30,732 nucleotides of DNA from Ichthyophonus hoferi (taxonomy: Eukaryota > Opisthokonta > Ichthyosporea > Ichthyophonida > Ichthyophonidae), in the NCBI GenBank assembly GCA_002751075.1, contig NAOQ01000016.1, forward strand, positions 67,162-97,893. The letters are read 5' to 3'. The notes under the pieces were generated by a model. That model saw only the letters and a list, made by a program, of their open reading frames with translations. It was not told where the DNA came from and searched no databases. Numbering within the stretch: position 1 is the first letter of the stretch; every line of letters begins with the position of its first letter. Shown one piece after another: positions 12,120 through 24,117 of this stretch. Both the position numbers and the translations under genes were made by a program.

Positions 12120-12944
12120 ATGTAATATAGCTTACCTCACACAATGTATACAAAGTGTTCAAAAAATAAATATCTTTTTACGTAAGTTTTTATTTACGTA
12201 ATTTTTTGGCCTCCTTATGAGATGCATATCTGCCTAAAGTAGTTCCCTCCTACTGAAACCAGTTCAGTATTAATAGTACTAACCCCAAGTATGCCGTATC
12301 TATAACTATAATAACTAAGGGGCTTACTTTACCGCTTTTACCTAGCACCGTTAGGTTTAACAGTATGCACATACATACAGCATTCTTCCTAATGGTAGTG
12401 TCCTTAAGTGTATCTAATCGCGATTAAGTTAAAATAGATGCGATAATCTACCTCTAAAGCCAATCAGATTTCTGCTGAGCTTGATCGTAATTCCCAAGTC
12501 TCATTTCGATTAATTTAAAATTAAGACTTGTGGAATAATCTTAAGTCCCGATTCTAAATTAATCTAAGTCTTAACTACCAATAAAAATTAGAGGTTAATT
12601 ACTGATTAATTTATGCTTAACAACAAAGAAACAATCATCATTCTATAACTAACTAGCTATACCTCTCGTACCTAACTAACTAAGACTTACAACAAATAGT
12701 AACAAGGGTCTTTATTTAGTAATGTTGCTCCATAAGTATATCAATACTTAGTAATTGGGACTTTACCTTGGGTAAATTGCAGGGTTTTCTATTATTTTCA
12801 TAGGTACATTCTCCAAACCCAATCTTGCATTAAGTATATCGCACTTCAGGTATATTGCCCAATTACGTCATCCTAGGAGGTTACTGCCGGGTCAGTAACG
12901 ATGGTGGGAAACTATATAACGCTAGCTCCAGTCACAAACAAGGA
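12120..12944. other. Gene-free stretch
   Basis: AT-rich sequence with no coding signal. A GGGAAACTATATAA stretch near 12906 is also found near 10683. Both copies are followed by GTCAC-containing sequence, so they may be related TATA-bearing ends of old elements. Confidence 0.4.
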
Positions 12945-13291
12945 CCATGCCATAGCTCAGCCTCTATTGCAGGAGTATTTAGAATAATGTCTGGACAACC
13001 AGAGACTGGCATATGTAATAATAATTTCCGGTCATTCTGCATATAATAGTGTTCCTTCTACGTTTCCATGGAAAACATGCTTCTCGTTTATCATTTGGGC
13101 TGATTGCGTTCTGAATTCTTGGTCATTTAGAACGGTCTCCCCGGCTGATAAACGAGAAGCATGTTTTCCATGGAAACGTAGAAGGAACACTATTATATGC
13201 AGAATGACCGGAAATTATTATTACATACGCCAGTCTCTGGTTGTCTACACATTCTAAATACTCCTCCAACAGAGGCTAAGCTCTGACAGGG
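12945..13291. repeat. Foldback element A (long inverted repeat, 52-base loop)
   Basis: The left arm is about 12945-13093 and the right arm 13146-13291. The innermost 82 bases (13012-13093 against 13146-13227) are perfectly complementary. Outward of that, matches continue with scattered mismatches and small indels. The loop is 13094-13145. No transposase frame is present. It could be a foldback/MITE-like element or an inverted duplication, and its transcript would form a long hairpin. Confidence 0.9.
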
Positions 13292-13318
13292 TTATGGGCC
13301 CAGTACACATAAACTGCA

Positions 13319-13655
13319 CTTACCATAAACTCAATCGTTTTACCATGAGGCAATATCTCATCGTGGGAGAATCTTGGCACGTGTCACGTGATGCCTTGAA
13401 TAGTATCCAACTTCTGACCTTGACGTCATCGACCTCATGTTTGTGTGGTAGGAAGAAGAGTATTCTTGTGAATGTTATCCTCAAACGTCAAAAACAGGGT
13501 ACTCTTCTCCCTGCCACACGTATGATGTCGATGACGTCAAAGCCAGGAGTTAGATACTATTCAAGGCATCAAGTGTGACACGTGCCAGGGTCTATCCAAG
13601 ATGAGCCACCGCCCCATGGTAAAACGAAAACGAACGATTGAGTTTGTGGTAAAGA
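13319..13655. repeat. Foldback element B (long inverted repeat, about 34-base loop)
   Basis: The left arm is about 13319-13463 and the right arm about 13498-13655. Paired blocks include GGCACGTGTCAC, GATGCCTTGAATAGTATC, TTTGACGTCATCGAC (left arm CTTGACGTCATCGAC) and AAACTCAATCG. Identity between arms is lower than in element A (roughly 80%), with several indels. It starts about 30 bases after element A but shares no obvious sequence with it. It has no coding capacity. Confidence 0.85.
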
Positions 13656-15184
13656 AGTTAAAACTTCACTGGAAGGCCAACTCGTTGAGTCTGAGGTTTC
13701 TTCTTTTAATAGTAACATAGTAACAATACCGTAACCGCATACATATACATAGCCGCATTTAAATTGCATTTAATACGATTATAGCACATTGTCAGGTAAG
13801 AAGCTAAAGGCTTCTGTATCTTTAAATCAAAAATGGGCACACTTACTGGTAACCATCAGCATAAAATGTAAAGCATAAAAAACATGAAATGGATTTTGGA
13901 ATATGAATTTTTATAACTAATATAATAATATATCTTTATATGACTGAACAGTCTCGTTATTATCAAATGAAGCCTTATATTTATGCTTCTTATGCACAAA
14001 AATCAGGTTTGCACAAATTTGTTCCCAGCCCGCACCGCAAGCCTACGTTACAGACCTAATTGGTTCTCGAAAGCTAATAGATGACCCACTAACTGATCGA
14101 TACCTATATAGTATTTAATTGGTTGTAGCCGCTCATCGTAAGTTTATTCCAAGAGTGGATTGAATTATTGACCTTGCAGCACCAAGATCCGAACCAGGAT
14201 AAAAGATTAATCTTTCACAAAAAATTTCTATTAAATTTACCTAGGTCATTTTTTTTTTTAGTAATATGTGAATATAATAATAATAAATAAGAGAATGAAG
14301 TGTAAAAGTACAGTGGACGCTTTAGTTCTAACAAGTATCCTCTATTGGTTCAACTATGCCAGGCTTGACTAGTTGGCCTTCTAGTTAGGAAACTGGTGAA
14401 TAAATTTCCACCACTAAATAATCCAACAACATGATATGATATAACTGAGCAATAAAAAAAGTGGATAAATTTCTGTTTAGACCAATCCTTTTAGCAGTGC
14501 TCGTAAATTTTTCTAGATAGTATTTAGCATAAAATATTGTTTTGAACTCATTTGTAATTTTAAAATTGAAACAACCAATAGACGTTTTTGTAAAGCTCCT
14601 ATTGGCTCTAAGCCCACAAATACCTGTTTCATCAACTCCAAAAATACTTCACCAATAATTAATTACTTACAACAATATATGATTGGCTTTCAATATTTGC
14701 ATGGAAATATTTTTCTTAAGGCAACGGGCTCTAAAAATGTTTATATCGCACTGAAATCTAATATTAAAGTAATTTGATGTGTTTAATATTTTGCCTCAGT
14801 TCAGGCTTATTGTATTACACAAAATTATAATAAATGTTTACATGGTGGGGTGATTAGTATTGTTTTGTTTATTAATCTCAAAAGGCATTAGATCGTGACT
14901 GCATTCTTATCTAGAAAACATCTTATCAATAATAAGATGACCAATAAATGGCTTCTTTCACCGTATCATGAAGAAGGCATAAGCTTTAAAAAGAGCCCAG
15001 TTGTTACGCACTTTCATGGCTTAATTGGTTTAAAATAATCGCAGCACTTTTTATACCTTTTATGCGCGATAGTTACCAAAGTTGTCAAATCGGTTAGATC
15101 ATTTCGGCATTTGCACGCGGACCGTGATAGAAAAGTTATCATTTTGGCACGGTACAGCGACGTACCAAGACTTAGCTAGACATC
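13656..15184. other. Gene-free stretch upstream of the elongase
   Basis: No exon is supported. CCAAT/ATTGG pentamers recur between about 14340 and 14945 (near 14345, 14483, 14575, 14602, 14652, 14682 and 14940). The proximal end should hold the elongase promoter, but no clear TATA box can be named. Confidence 0.45.
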
Positions 15185-17152
15185 ATGGACTACCGAAATG
15201 CGCCACTAACGTCTTTTCAGAGCCTAGTAGGCATGGCTATCTTCTACTTGGCTTTGAAGTTTTCTTTAACAGCCTTTATGAAAGACAGGAAACCAATTCA
15301 AATCAAAAGTTTTGCCGCTGTATCAAATGCCTGTCTTGCCCTAGGTAATATTTTCTGCTTACCTCTGTATATTTGCAGATATCATAAACTAAGAAATGCA
15401 TTCTATTTGTTAAAGATCTTAAGAAATAGTAAGGCTTAATCTAGCATGATGTATATAAAAACGAATTAGGCTGGTAATTTTATTCACTTTGTGGGATTCA
15501 TTCTAACATGGTTGCTTTTGGTATGCAGCTAGTGCCTGGATGTTCTTCGGCATCCTCTATGAATTATTTATAAGTTGGCAGGGCGAAAAATATGATCAAT
15601 CTTTGATCTTTTGTGATCGCGAACTTAAACTACACAGGGTATGTATGGATCTGCTGTAAGCGTTTGTGACATTGTGCTTATGTAATTTGTGCATGTAAAC
15701 CTTAAAAACAAGATAAGGTTTAGATCCAGTTTTTGTACCAGAACTATATATATGTATATATTATTGTGTTGTGCGTGGGAATGTCAAGAATAGAAAATTC
15801 ATACCTATTCCCAAAAAGAAGTTAGAAAACAGTAAAATATTGCATTATCCAAGTTTTTCTCTTGTGTAGATGGGGATGGGGAAATGGAATGTTGTCATTT
15901 TAAATGATATAGAAGGGTAGAAGAGGATTGGGTTGAGTAGTCTTGGTTATTAGATACCTATGGGGTTATTGGCATGAGAATTTATCAACAGTGATAAAGG
16001 AATATAAGGGAACAGAACAGGATCTGACACCATCATTTATCAGGGTTTAGATTTTTATCAATATATCTTTTACATCAGTAAGTTCTGGGAATACATCGAC
16101 ACAATCTTCCTTGTACTAGGCAAGAAAGATGTGATTTTCCTACACTGGTTCCATCATTTTATCACTCCATCAATTGTATGGGTAGCTTGGATGTATCCTG
16201 GATCTGGCACATGGTAAATGGTTAATCCTCTAACTTTTTCTTCTTTTTTTAACCTCCACTGGCATCTGAAAATATAACATCATGACAACCATTGCACATG
16301 AATATATGCATAGTACTTTTTCATCTACTATTATCTTGTAGCTTAGTAGTCATTCATTCCTCTATGACACAGTCTCTTTGCCAATTATTAGATATTTAAA
16401 TACTTCCTAACTCAAGTTTTTTTTCTCGCTCTCTCACGCGCGTGCTCTCTCTATGTATAATCATATGTCCATTTTAGACCTATAATATATTATAAAAACC
16501 CTTCCGACTATCTGACCTGTACATATTTCTCATTTTATCAAGACAAACACTTGTACGTACATACGTGCAATTGACCTTTTATTTACGATTATCTTGCCGC
16601 TTAGTAGCCACTCCTTCCTATGACTGACACCGTCTTTGCCGATTACTTAATATTGCAACACTTCCTAACTCACGTCTTTCTTTCACTTTCTATTATCATG
16701 TACACATTTCCAATATTTCACTATAAAAAAAGCCATAGAAACCATGCAGTAGCACATAGGGACCTATCACGTAGACTAACCAAGTACATTTCCCATGCTA
16801 CATTTGCAGGTTTGGACCTTTCACCAACTCAGCTGTCCACATAGTAATGTATAGTTACTACACTCTAACTTTTTTTGGAATCAGCAGAGGGGTCGGCCAC
16901 TATATCACAAAAATACAAATTGTTCAATTTTTAGTAGTCCTTTTCTATATCTTTGCAACCTTTGTAAATAATCACCTACATCCGCACTGTACGGAAGGAA
17001 AGGCCAACGGAATGACCTTAACCTGGTGCCTACTGAACTATCTTAACTTCCTGTTTTTGTTTATCGGTTTCCATATAACAAGAACAAAAAAGCTTTTAGC
17101 ACAGAAACCTGTGTCTACAGTCAACTTAGAAAGGTATTTATTTATTTATTGA
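15185..17152 (+). CDS. Very-long-chain fatty acid elongase (ELO/ELOVL family)
   Basis: A 3-ketoacyl-CoA synthase of the ER membrane, which condenses malonyl-CoA with an acyl-CoA in the first step of fatty-acid elongation. Four exons join in frame: 15185-15344, 15529-15638, 16044-16213 and 16810-17152 (783 nt, 260 aa, normal for the family). Conserved blocks are KFWEYIDTIFLVLGKK at about 103-118, the catalytic His box HWFHH at 124-128, and NSAVHIVMYSYY at about 153-164. Five to seven hydrophobic segments are spread along the chain. Donors are GTAATA, GTATGT and GTAAAT; acceptors are ATGCAG, TTATCAG and TTTGCAG. The start at 15185 is chosen because it leaves a short N-tail before the first membrane segment. 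The stop is TGA at 17150. A possible donor at 17133 (AAAG/GTATTT) could give another C-terminus. Chain-length specificity cannot be read from the sequence. Confidence 0.93.
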
Positions 17153-18477
17153 TGTATCTATCTAATTCACTACTCCAAAAACTCCTTTCGTTGAAGATGT
17201 ATTTAGATTATTAAGTGTAACTGCAAATCGATTGTAATTGTATAGCATAATAACATATGTTAAATCCTTTTTCGAACTTCAAACACACATACATGCATAC
17301 ATATATACTTATATACATATACATATACATTGCCAACTTTAGGCAATCTTTTACACATGTAGCTCGAGCTAGTCCTGCAAAATTTACAATGATGATATAC
17401 TTTATGCATTTAAATGCACAAACATAATATACCCAAATTTGCATTCACCGATATAACCAACCTCGGGTCTACATGTACATATATCTGTACTTATATCTAT
17501 ACCTATACATATACATGCACATAAGATATGCTTACGTAAATATATTATCAGTGTAGTAGACTGTTTATTGACCTTCCAATATATACATTATCAACGCTAT
17601 AGAGATCAATCTATATGGATACAGCCACATGCATTTATAACTTAAATATTCTTCTATACATTGTTTATATGTGTACATGCTCTGGAAAGAGTGGAGAAAT
17701 CTCATGAAAATCATATATTTTTATGCGTCCCTATGATTATATGTGACTGTGGCTAGAGACATTAAATTTTCCATATACACATTCTGATGGTACTAACACG
17801 TATTTACATCATGCAGAACCAAGGCCGAGTAATCTACACCCACAGTCTTCTTAAAATACGTGCGCGCTTTTAATTTAACAAAACAAATCTATTATTTATT
17901 GCTGCTTCTAGAATGCCTGGTTATCTTAGGCGCGGTATAAATTGAACAAATAGGGCATTGTACCATATATGGTTTCCTTGCATAAAATATTGACTTAATA
18001 TGATAGGATCAGGTTTTAATGACTTGTGGAGAAAGATACACCATCCATTTTGAATGTAAAACCTTTTACAGTAAAACCTTAGCCATGTATATTAACTTGT
18101 GGCTTCATCTTAAGAGTCTTAGTACAGCATGTATAATCTTGTTGTAGGATATAGATAAAGTTTCTAACTCTATCGTTGAATGTTAGATGTGCAAAATATT
18201 GCCCCATTAATCTGGTGGACAAAACAAATGTGGCCTGCGGCCACATATAATCTATATCAACGGAAGTTGCTCAATAAACTAAGAAAATCACAATTTGTAC
18301 ACGTCGTGTGCGTGCGTACTGCTAATCTTGCAGATCTGTACTGGAAGTCCCACATGATTGGATGTCAGTATTTATAGTTACAAATGATTGGTCTGTCCAG
18401 GATATTTATTTTGGATTTTATTTCTTACAAATTGTTTATAATTTATGTTTCTGTATTCTTATAAAATTGACACCTTA
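17153..18477. other. Gene-free AT-rich stretch
   Basis: It contains the elongase 3' UTR and AT-rich spacer with ATAC/ATAT runs (about 17285-17330 and 17475-17520). No exon is supported. Confidence 0.5.
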
Positions 18478-19400
18478 TTATGTCAGTGGAAAGCGCTCCT
18501 GCCAAGGCTTCGCTATTCGTTCCTGAGAAAAGGAATAGGAATGAAGGACATACACAAGTATGTGAGAAGAGGAGTTTTTAGTTTGAGAATAGCATAGCAT
18601 AGTGATGAGAGTGTGGGCAATTGTAAGCATTTATAGCAGCTGGATGAAGATGGTTGACCGAGATTCTTTATGCAGCGCAATATCTCTTTAGAATACGTGT
18701 AATTGCTGCTTACAGACAAATAGCCATATATGTCGTTGCCGTTCTCTATATAGATGTACATGTACATAGGCGAGTATAAAGGCATACATATAATTCAGAC
18801 TAGTATCTACTTTGTACCTAAAAATATGTTTGCAAAGAAGGATATACAGGCAATTATGTTTAACCACACAGAAAACGTATGATTATATTATATATATATA
18901 TATGCATACATAAGCTTTACTTCTAACTAAAGATGAAATCGGTTCTGTATTTGACTATTTCTGGTGATATGCGAGAAAGGCCAAATTCTTGTGGTCGCCT
19001 ATTATAAAATTCATGTCAAGTAATAACTAAACTAGACCCTTTATTTAGCACCATAATTTCAAGTAGGCAATACTTAATATAATAGGTTGCGGGAAGTATT
19101 GTCCAACTGGGAGACTTTGTGATAACATGAGATGACAAGGAAGATAGGAAACGAGAGGTTGAAAAATGTTGTAGAGCTTGTACGAGGAAAGGGTATATTG
19201 GAGCGTAGGTTACACGGGCACTTTTTGATGTTAAGCTTGATGTTTGTATAGGGTTCGCGCCCCTTGGATGGAATATGCACACAAAGCAACAGAGGGTTCA
19301 ACTTTGATTCCATGTTGTCCTGGCCATCAGTGTTACTGTTACTAGCCAATATTACTGGTTGTGATTGTTCTATCCACACTAATGGAACATGCACTGCCAT
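18478..19400 (-). CDS. Possible unidentified gene, structure unresolved
   Basis: A minus-strand start at 19400 in good context (AAAATGG) opens MAVHVPLVWIEQSQPVILAS, followed by about 45 more coding-like residues to about 19215. Beyond that point several frames stay open, so an intron with a GTG or GTGTAA donor is likely. Further down, coding-like G+C-richer blocks occur at about 18700-18570, and after a TTTTCTCAG acceptor at about 18524, where GAACGAATAGCGAAGCC begins. I could not join these in one frame with confidence, and I recognise no domain. The start lies about 320 bases from the first visible USP1-like exon on the other strand, so the two could share a promoter region. Confidence 0.3.
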
Positions 19401-19718
19401 TTTGGTTGCATAATATATCCTTATAGCTCTCTGGGAATTATTTTACTTATGGGTATATATACTATATGATATATACATGTTTATGTACGAAACCCACAGT
19501 AGCACACCAGTGAATATTGTCATAACACTAATGTATTTACAAATACTCTAGCTGATGATGTTTCTATAACATTATATTTTACCCTGTGTGACATTATATA
19601 TATCATTAGGCTTCCCTATTTAAAGATAGCAATTTCCTCGTTAGGGTAAACCTAGAACGATAATAATTAGAGTGCTGGTTAATAATACCTACTTTCTATT
19701 ACCACCTTCTCTATACAG

Positions 19719-22700
19719 TGTGAACAAAAAAGACCTCGTGTTTCACTAAAGCTCAAGGGGACCAATAAGGTGACACCTTTACCTAGACCTGCCCATGTCT
19801 TTTTTCAATCCCCCGGGCCTATAAAGGATGAAAATAAACGATCATTGGTACGAAATCATGCTGTATTGATAGGCGTATATTTGCAAAGAGATTATCATGT
19901 ACAGTTCAACATGGTTGCAACTATATGTGCCCGAGTTTGAGCGTGGATATATATGTATATATGTTTGTTTGTATGCATGTATATCTTCAAGAGACTTGCA
20001 TATTATTAAATAAGTAAAAACCCGGAGAAGGAAATGGGCGAATGGAGAGAAAGAGGTAAGGTATACCTTTTCACTAACAAGGTATATGCAGGGCCTTGCA
20101 GGAGTGAGCAAGGAGGAAATATCACCTCATGAGGGACTGTCTAATTTGGGTAATACCTGTTATGCCAATGCTGTGCTACAGGTGTTGAGTCATTGCCCAC
20201 TTTTTAGACGTGCTTTGGCCTCTCTATGTGCTAGCCTGCCATCCAAACCAGTAGAGGTATGTAGGTATGTATGTATGTATGTATGTATGTATGTATGTAT
20301 GTATGTATGTATATATCTATATATATGTAAGTCTGTATGTATGATAGTACGATATTATGATAGTATGATAGTATGATGGTCTGTATACATGTATATATAT
20401 GTATGTCTATATATACATACATGCCTAGATATGACTCTATATTTTCAACACGACTTTACTGTATTAAAGTGTAATGGTACACCTATAATAACGTCCGAAT
20501 ACCCATCCAAAACAAGGCAGGTCAGGGGGTAGCAATAGCTTTGCGTGACCTGTTCTCTGCTATGGACCAATCACCTCTACAAGGGCCCGACGAGCGACGT
20601 GTCGGAGTGGATGCTACTGCATGTCTTAGTGCTATTAGGTACGTATGTTTACTTCCTTACATTTAATTCTGACCCCCAATATACAGATAGATAGATAGGT
20701 ACATAGATAGATAAAGAAATCATAGATAGGTGGATAAGATAGTACATAAATAGTAGATGGATAGACAGATAGATAGATGGAGATACAATAAATAGGTAGC
20801 TAGTAGATAGTATATAGATAAGTAGATAAATTGATGGTGGATAGATAGGTAGATAGATAGTAGATATATATATTAGATAAATAATAAATAGATAGATAGT
20901 AGAGAGATGGATGGATATATAAATAGGTAGTTATGATATAGATAATAAATAGATAGGTAGATAGTAAATAAGTAGATAGATATTAGATACGAGAAAGATG
21001 GACAGATATATAATTACTTTATCCATTTTTAAATCACGTCAGCCATTGGCTCTGTTTTGTTCTAGTTATAACTGACCCACTCATACACTCTGATGTGTTA
21101 TTATTTTCTTCATATCCATATTTTTATGCTCCTGTGCTATATGTTTCATCATATCTACAGTGTTCTTACTATGGCAACATACTCATTTATAAATACTTTA
21201 TTTGCTGTATACCTCTTATCTCACTTTTCCCTTTTCTCCTCTGCCCCCCACCCACACACAGAAATAAGAGCGGTATGAGGATGTTTGAGCCCGGTATTCA
21301 ACACGATGCCCAAGAGTTTTTAATGATGTTATTAGGGGTATTAGGTGACTTGCCCGACGGTATGTAGTATGTATTATAGAGTTAATATCCTTGCTTACTT
21401 CCTAGCCGACATTACATTAACTTAGGTTTAATATTTAAAGTGGCTAATGGTTGGTTGACTATCTGATTGTATATTGAAAGGAATGGCGACATGGGGGGTA
21501 GGGAGCATAAGATTTTGGTGAATGACCATTGGGTGTAGGTAGATGTAACTGATAAGCCATAATTAATATACGAGTATACAGAGGTGAGCTAGGGTATAGG
21601 TATAGGTGTCTACACTCAACGAAATAGAGATGTTATAGAGTTGGCAGAGCCTTTAATACCTCATGTTTTGCATATGGATGCATTATGTTAAGAAACAACA
21701 ATGGATATTAAAGAGATAATTGTATATGGTGTGACAAGAGGGGTATAGTAGACTCATTGGGTGGACTATTTTATAACTTGTGTTTTGGCTATGTACCTGT
21801 AGGAAAGCAGGTAGTACAAGTATTTCAAGGAGCCATGCAGATTGAAACCGTCTGTCTAGAATGTGAAAAACAACAGGGTCATAATGAGGCTTTCTTGGAT
21901 ATTAGTTTGCCTGTTAAAGCCAATGGAATGGGCTCCCTTTCCTGGGCCATAGCAACACACGTGGCGAGTGAAAAGTAGGTTGCTTCTCAATACTTTGATA
22001 TAAATGATGAAGTAAGAGGTAGAAAACTAGGTACATCATTAGTATTTTTTTATTCTTGTACCTATACATGAAAAATGTATGCCTGTGCGTTTCTATGTAT
22101 AGGAGAGTATATTATGATATGATGTGGTTTTGATTATTGTAGTATATGTTCATTATATATATATATATATATATGTGTACTTGTGTGTACGAATGTGTGT
22201 TTGGGGTGAGAAAAGGCAGCTAGTAACTGGCATTCTTTCATAACAGGTTAGAAGGATCCAATCGATATCATTGTGATAATTGTCGGAGTCTACAAGAAGC
22301 CGAGCGTCGTATGCACTTCCAAGTTCTACCCCCTGTTCTTGCTTTACATTTGAAGCGGTTTTCCTTTGGTCCAGGAGTAAGTCATCTCTCTGATAACGTG
22401 AGATAAGTAGATAAGTAGACTAAGTGTGAAACAGATGTGTTAATGAGAGTCGCTCAATATTCTGTTTATTAGTCACCGTATAAGTATGAAATGGTTTATT
22501 TTGGCAGATATAATAGAGTTAGTGTTTTATCCATTTATAATGTTGGTAGGTGGAGGTTATTTATGTACAGCCAAAGGGTGAGATGGATTTATTAATAGCC
22601 TACATAAGTTTCTTGATATTCACAGTGATTGTATTATCTATAGGGATCAGGTGTAGTTAGCAGCAAAGTATGCTCAAGCTTACCAGTGCCCACTACATTA

Positions 22701-24117
22701 TGCCTATGGCATTGGTGTTCAGCAGAGTGCAAAGAGAAAGCAACTATATATGGTGGGTGGGTGTTTGGGGTATACAGTTTTATCATACAGGTTGTAGTAG
22801 TGTGATAGGCATGGTTATGTTTTAATCGATAGTCAAGTCATGTTATGGTTACCCTATCCAACCGAGGTATACGTTTCCTGACACCTTCTTGCACACAGAG
22901 GCATTCCAGCGTGCTTCTTAAAGCATATTTTACTATTATTAGCTTCCTTTGCAGACTCCTTTTATGTTCTTGCCATGTATATCAAACATACCAATAATTG
23001 TTTTTTTTAGAAAATTTAGGACACAACTCTAAGTAGTGTATTTCTATCATTGCAATGAAAGATGTGATATACTGTCTATATTGCATGCAATTAGTTTTGC
23101 AATTTAGTCATTTTGATTATGTATGGTTATATGTTGTTTCTCTCATGTCTCTTACCTCTCATATCTTGTCTGATGGCCGATAGAGCTTCAAGCCTTTGTG
23201 GTACACCAAGGTACAGCCATATATTCTGGCCATTATGTGGCTTTTACTCAAGTGACTAGTCCGGATGGAAGGTGAGATTTCTAATGTTTAGAATAGATTC
23301 ACTTGCGTAGTGGTTATATACAGTAATGGTATGGTGTGGGGTTTCTCTCTAATCTCATATGCGTATATATATGTAATGTTATTTGGTATATCATGTTCAA
23401 ACAAGCTGAACTATAATTTTAAAATATATATAATTAAGGAATATATATATATATTCCAATTATAGGGAAAACACTCGTGGATTCTAGGAATTACAAGATC
23501 TAATCAAGGAGAAAAGGAATATTGGAAATAGAAACGAGTTATTTTTAAAGATATTTTAGATAATGTAGCTTTGTTATATGCTGTCTCTGATAGATTGCTC
23601 ATTGCTGAAAAAAAAAAAAATGGTAGTGTATTATCATTTTGTTTTTCACCTAAGTTAGTTTTAAGCTGGATTATTTGGTTGCTTTGGAATGAGATTTGCA
23701 TAGACGATACGGTATTTAGGTTTATTATTGTGTCTGAATAAGAAGTATGAGCGATTGATGTGTAAATACATAGATACATACATATCAAATCTCATTCTCT
23801 ACATATATAATGATATAGCAATGCGTGCTAGCTTTCTAATCTAACTAATCCAATAGTCTGGTTGTTTATCGAAAGGCATTTATGATTGCATCAAATATAT
23901 ACTTAGCAGGACTGGAGTGCAATGGGTATTGGATTGGATTAGTAGGGTACCCATATATATTTCACTGACTGCTTTACTGCGCCGTAGACGACGATGGACT
24001 TTGCAAGATGATGAGACGGCCCACTATATCAATCCAGTAGTGATAACCTCCCTACTACAGAATACCGGACAGACATCTATCACACCCTACATACTGTTTT
24101 ATACCCCTATAGAATAG
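19719..24117 (+). CDS. USP1: USP1-like ubiquitin-specific protease (N-terminus incomplete)
   Basis: A cysteine deubiquitinase most like USP1, which in animals acts on FANCD2 and PCNA in the nucleus. The exons are 19719-19847, 20092-20256, 20517-20638, 21262-21359, 21803-21974, 22247-22376, 22644-22752, 23184-23271 and 23988-24117. They give 380 aa in one frame up to a TAG; the initiator exon was not found. The first exon is basic (KRPRVSLKLKG, like the RLSLKFFQKK region of USP1). Then come the Cys box GLSNLGNTCYANAVLQVL, IQHDAQEFLMMLL, a zinc ribbon (CLEC and CDNC), LPPVLALHLKRF, the His box YSGHYVAFTQV and WTLQDDE...PYILFY. The runs SLSWAIATHVASEK and RSLQEAERR favour USP1 over USP12/46. It lacks the long inserts of animal USP1. 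The exon 2-3 junction is uncertain: the 20257 donor sits in a GTAT microsatellite, and the 20517 acceptor has a weak pyrimidine tract. An alternative start is ATG at 20086. Confidence 0.85.
20257..20311 (+). repeat. (GTAT)n microsatellite starting at a splice donor
   Basis: The second intron of the USP1-like gene opens with GTATGTAGGTATGT and continues as tandem GTAT units, so the donor itself is the first repeat unit. TA-rich and GATAGTAT-type sequence follows to about 20420. Confidence 0.9.
20683..20997 (+). repeat. (GATA)n imperfect microsatellite within an intron
   Basis: About 310 bases dominated by GATA, GATAG and TAGATA units with many interruptions, lying wholly inside the third visible intron of the USP1-like gene. 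Confidence 0.9.

Noticed and set aside
7841-12263. A 13-base inverted match (ACTGGTTTCAGTA at 7841 and its complement at 12251) as terminal repeats of a 4.4-kb element
   Set aside because: The match does not extend in either direction, and several such 13-mers are expected by chance in 30 kb.
20034-20055. MGEWRER mini-exon as the start of the USP1-like gene (20034-20055 joined to 20102)
   Set aside because: It is phase-compatible, but the exon at 19719-19847 joined to 20092 is also in phase, resembles the USP1 N-terminus and uses a better acceptor with a CTAAC branch point.
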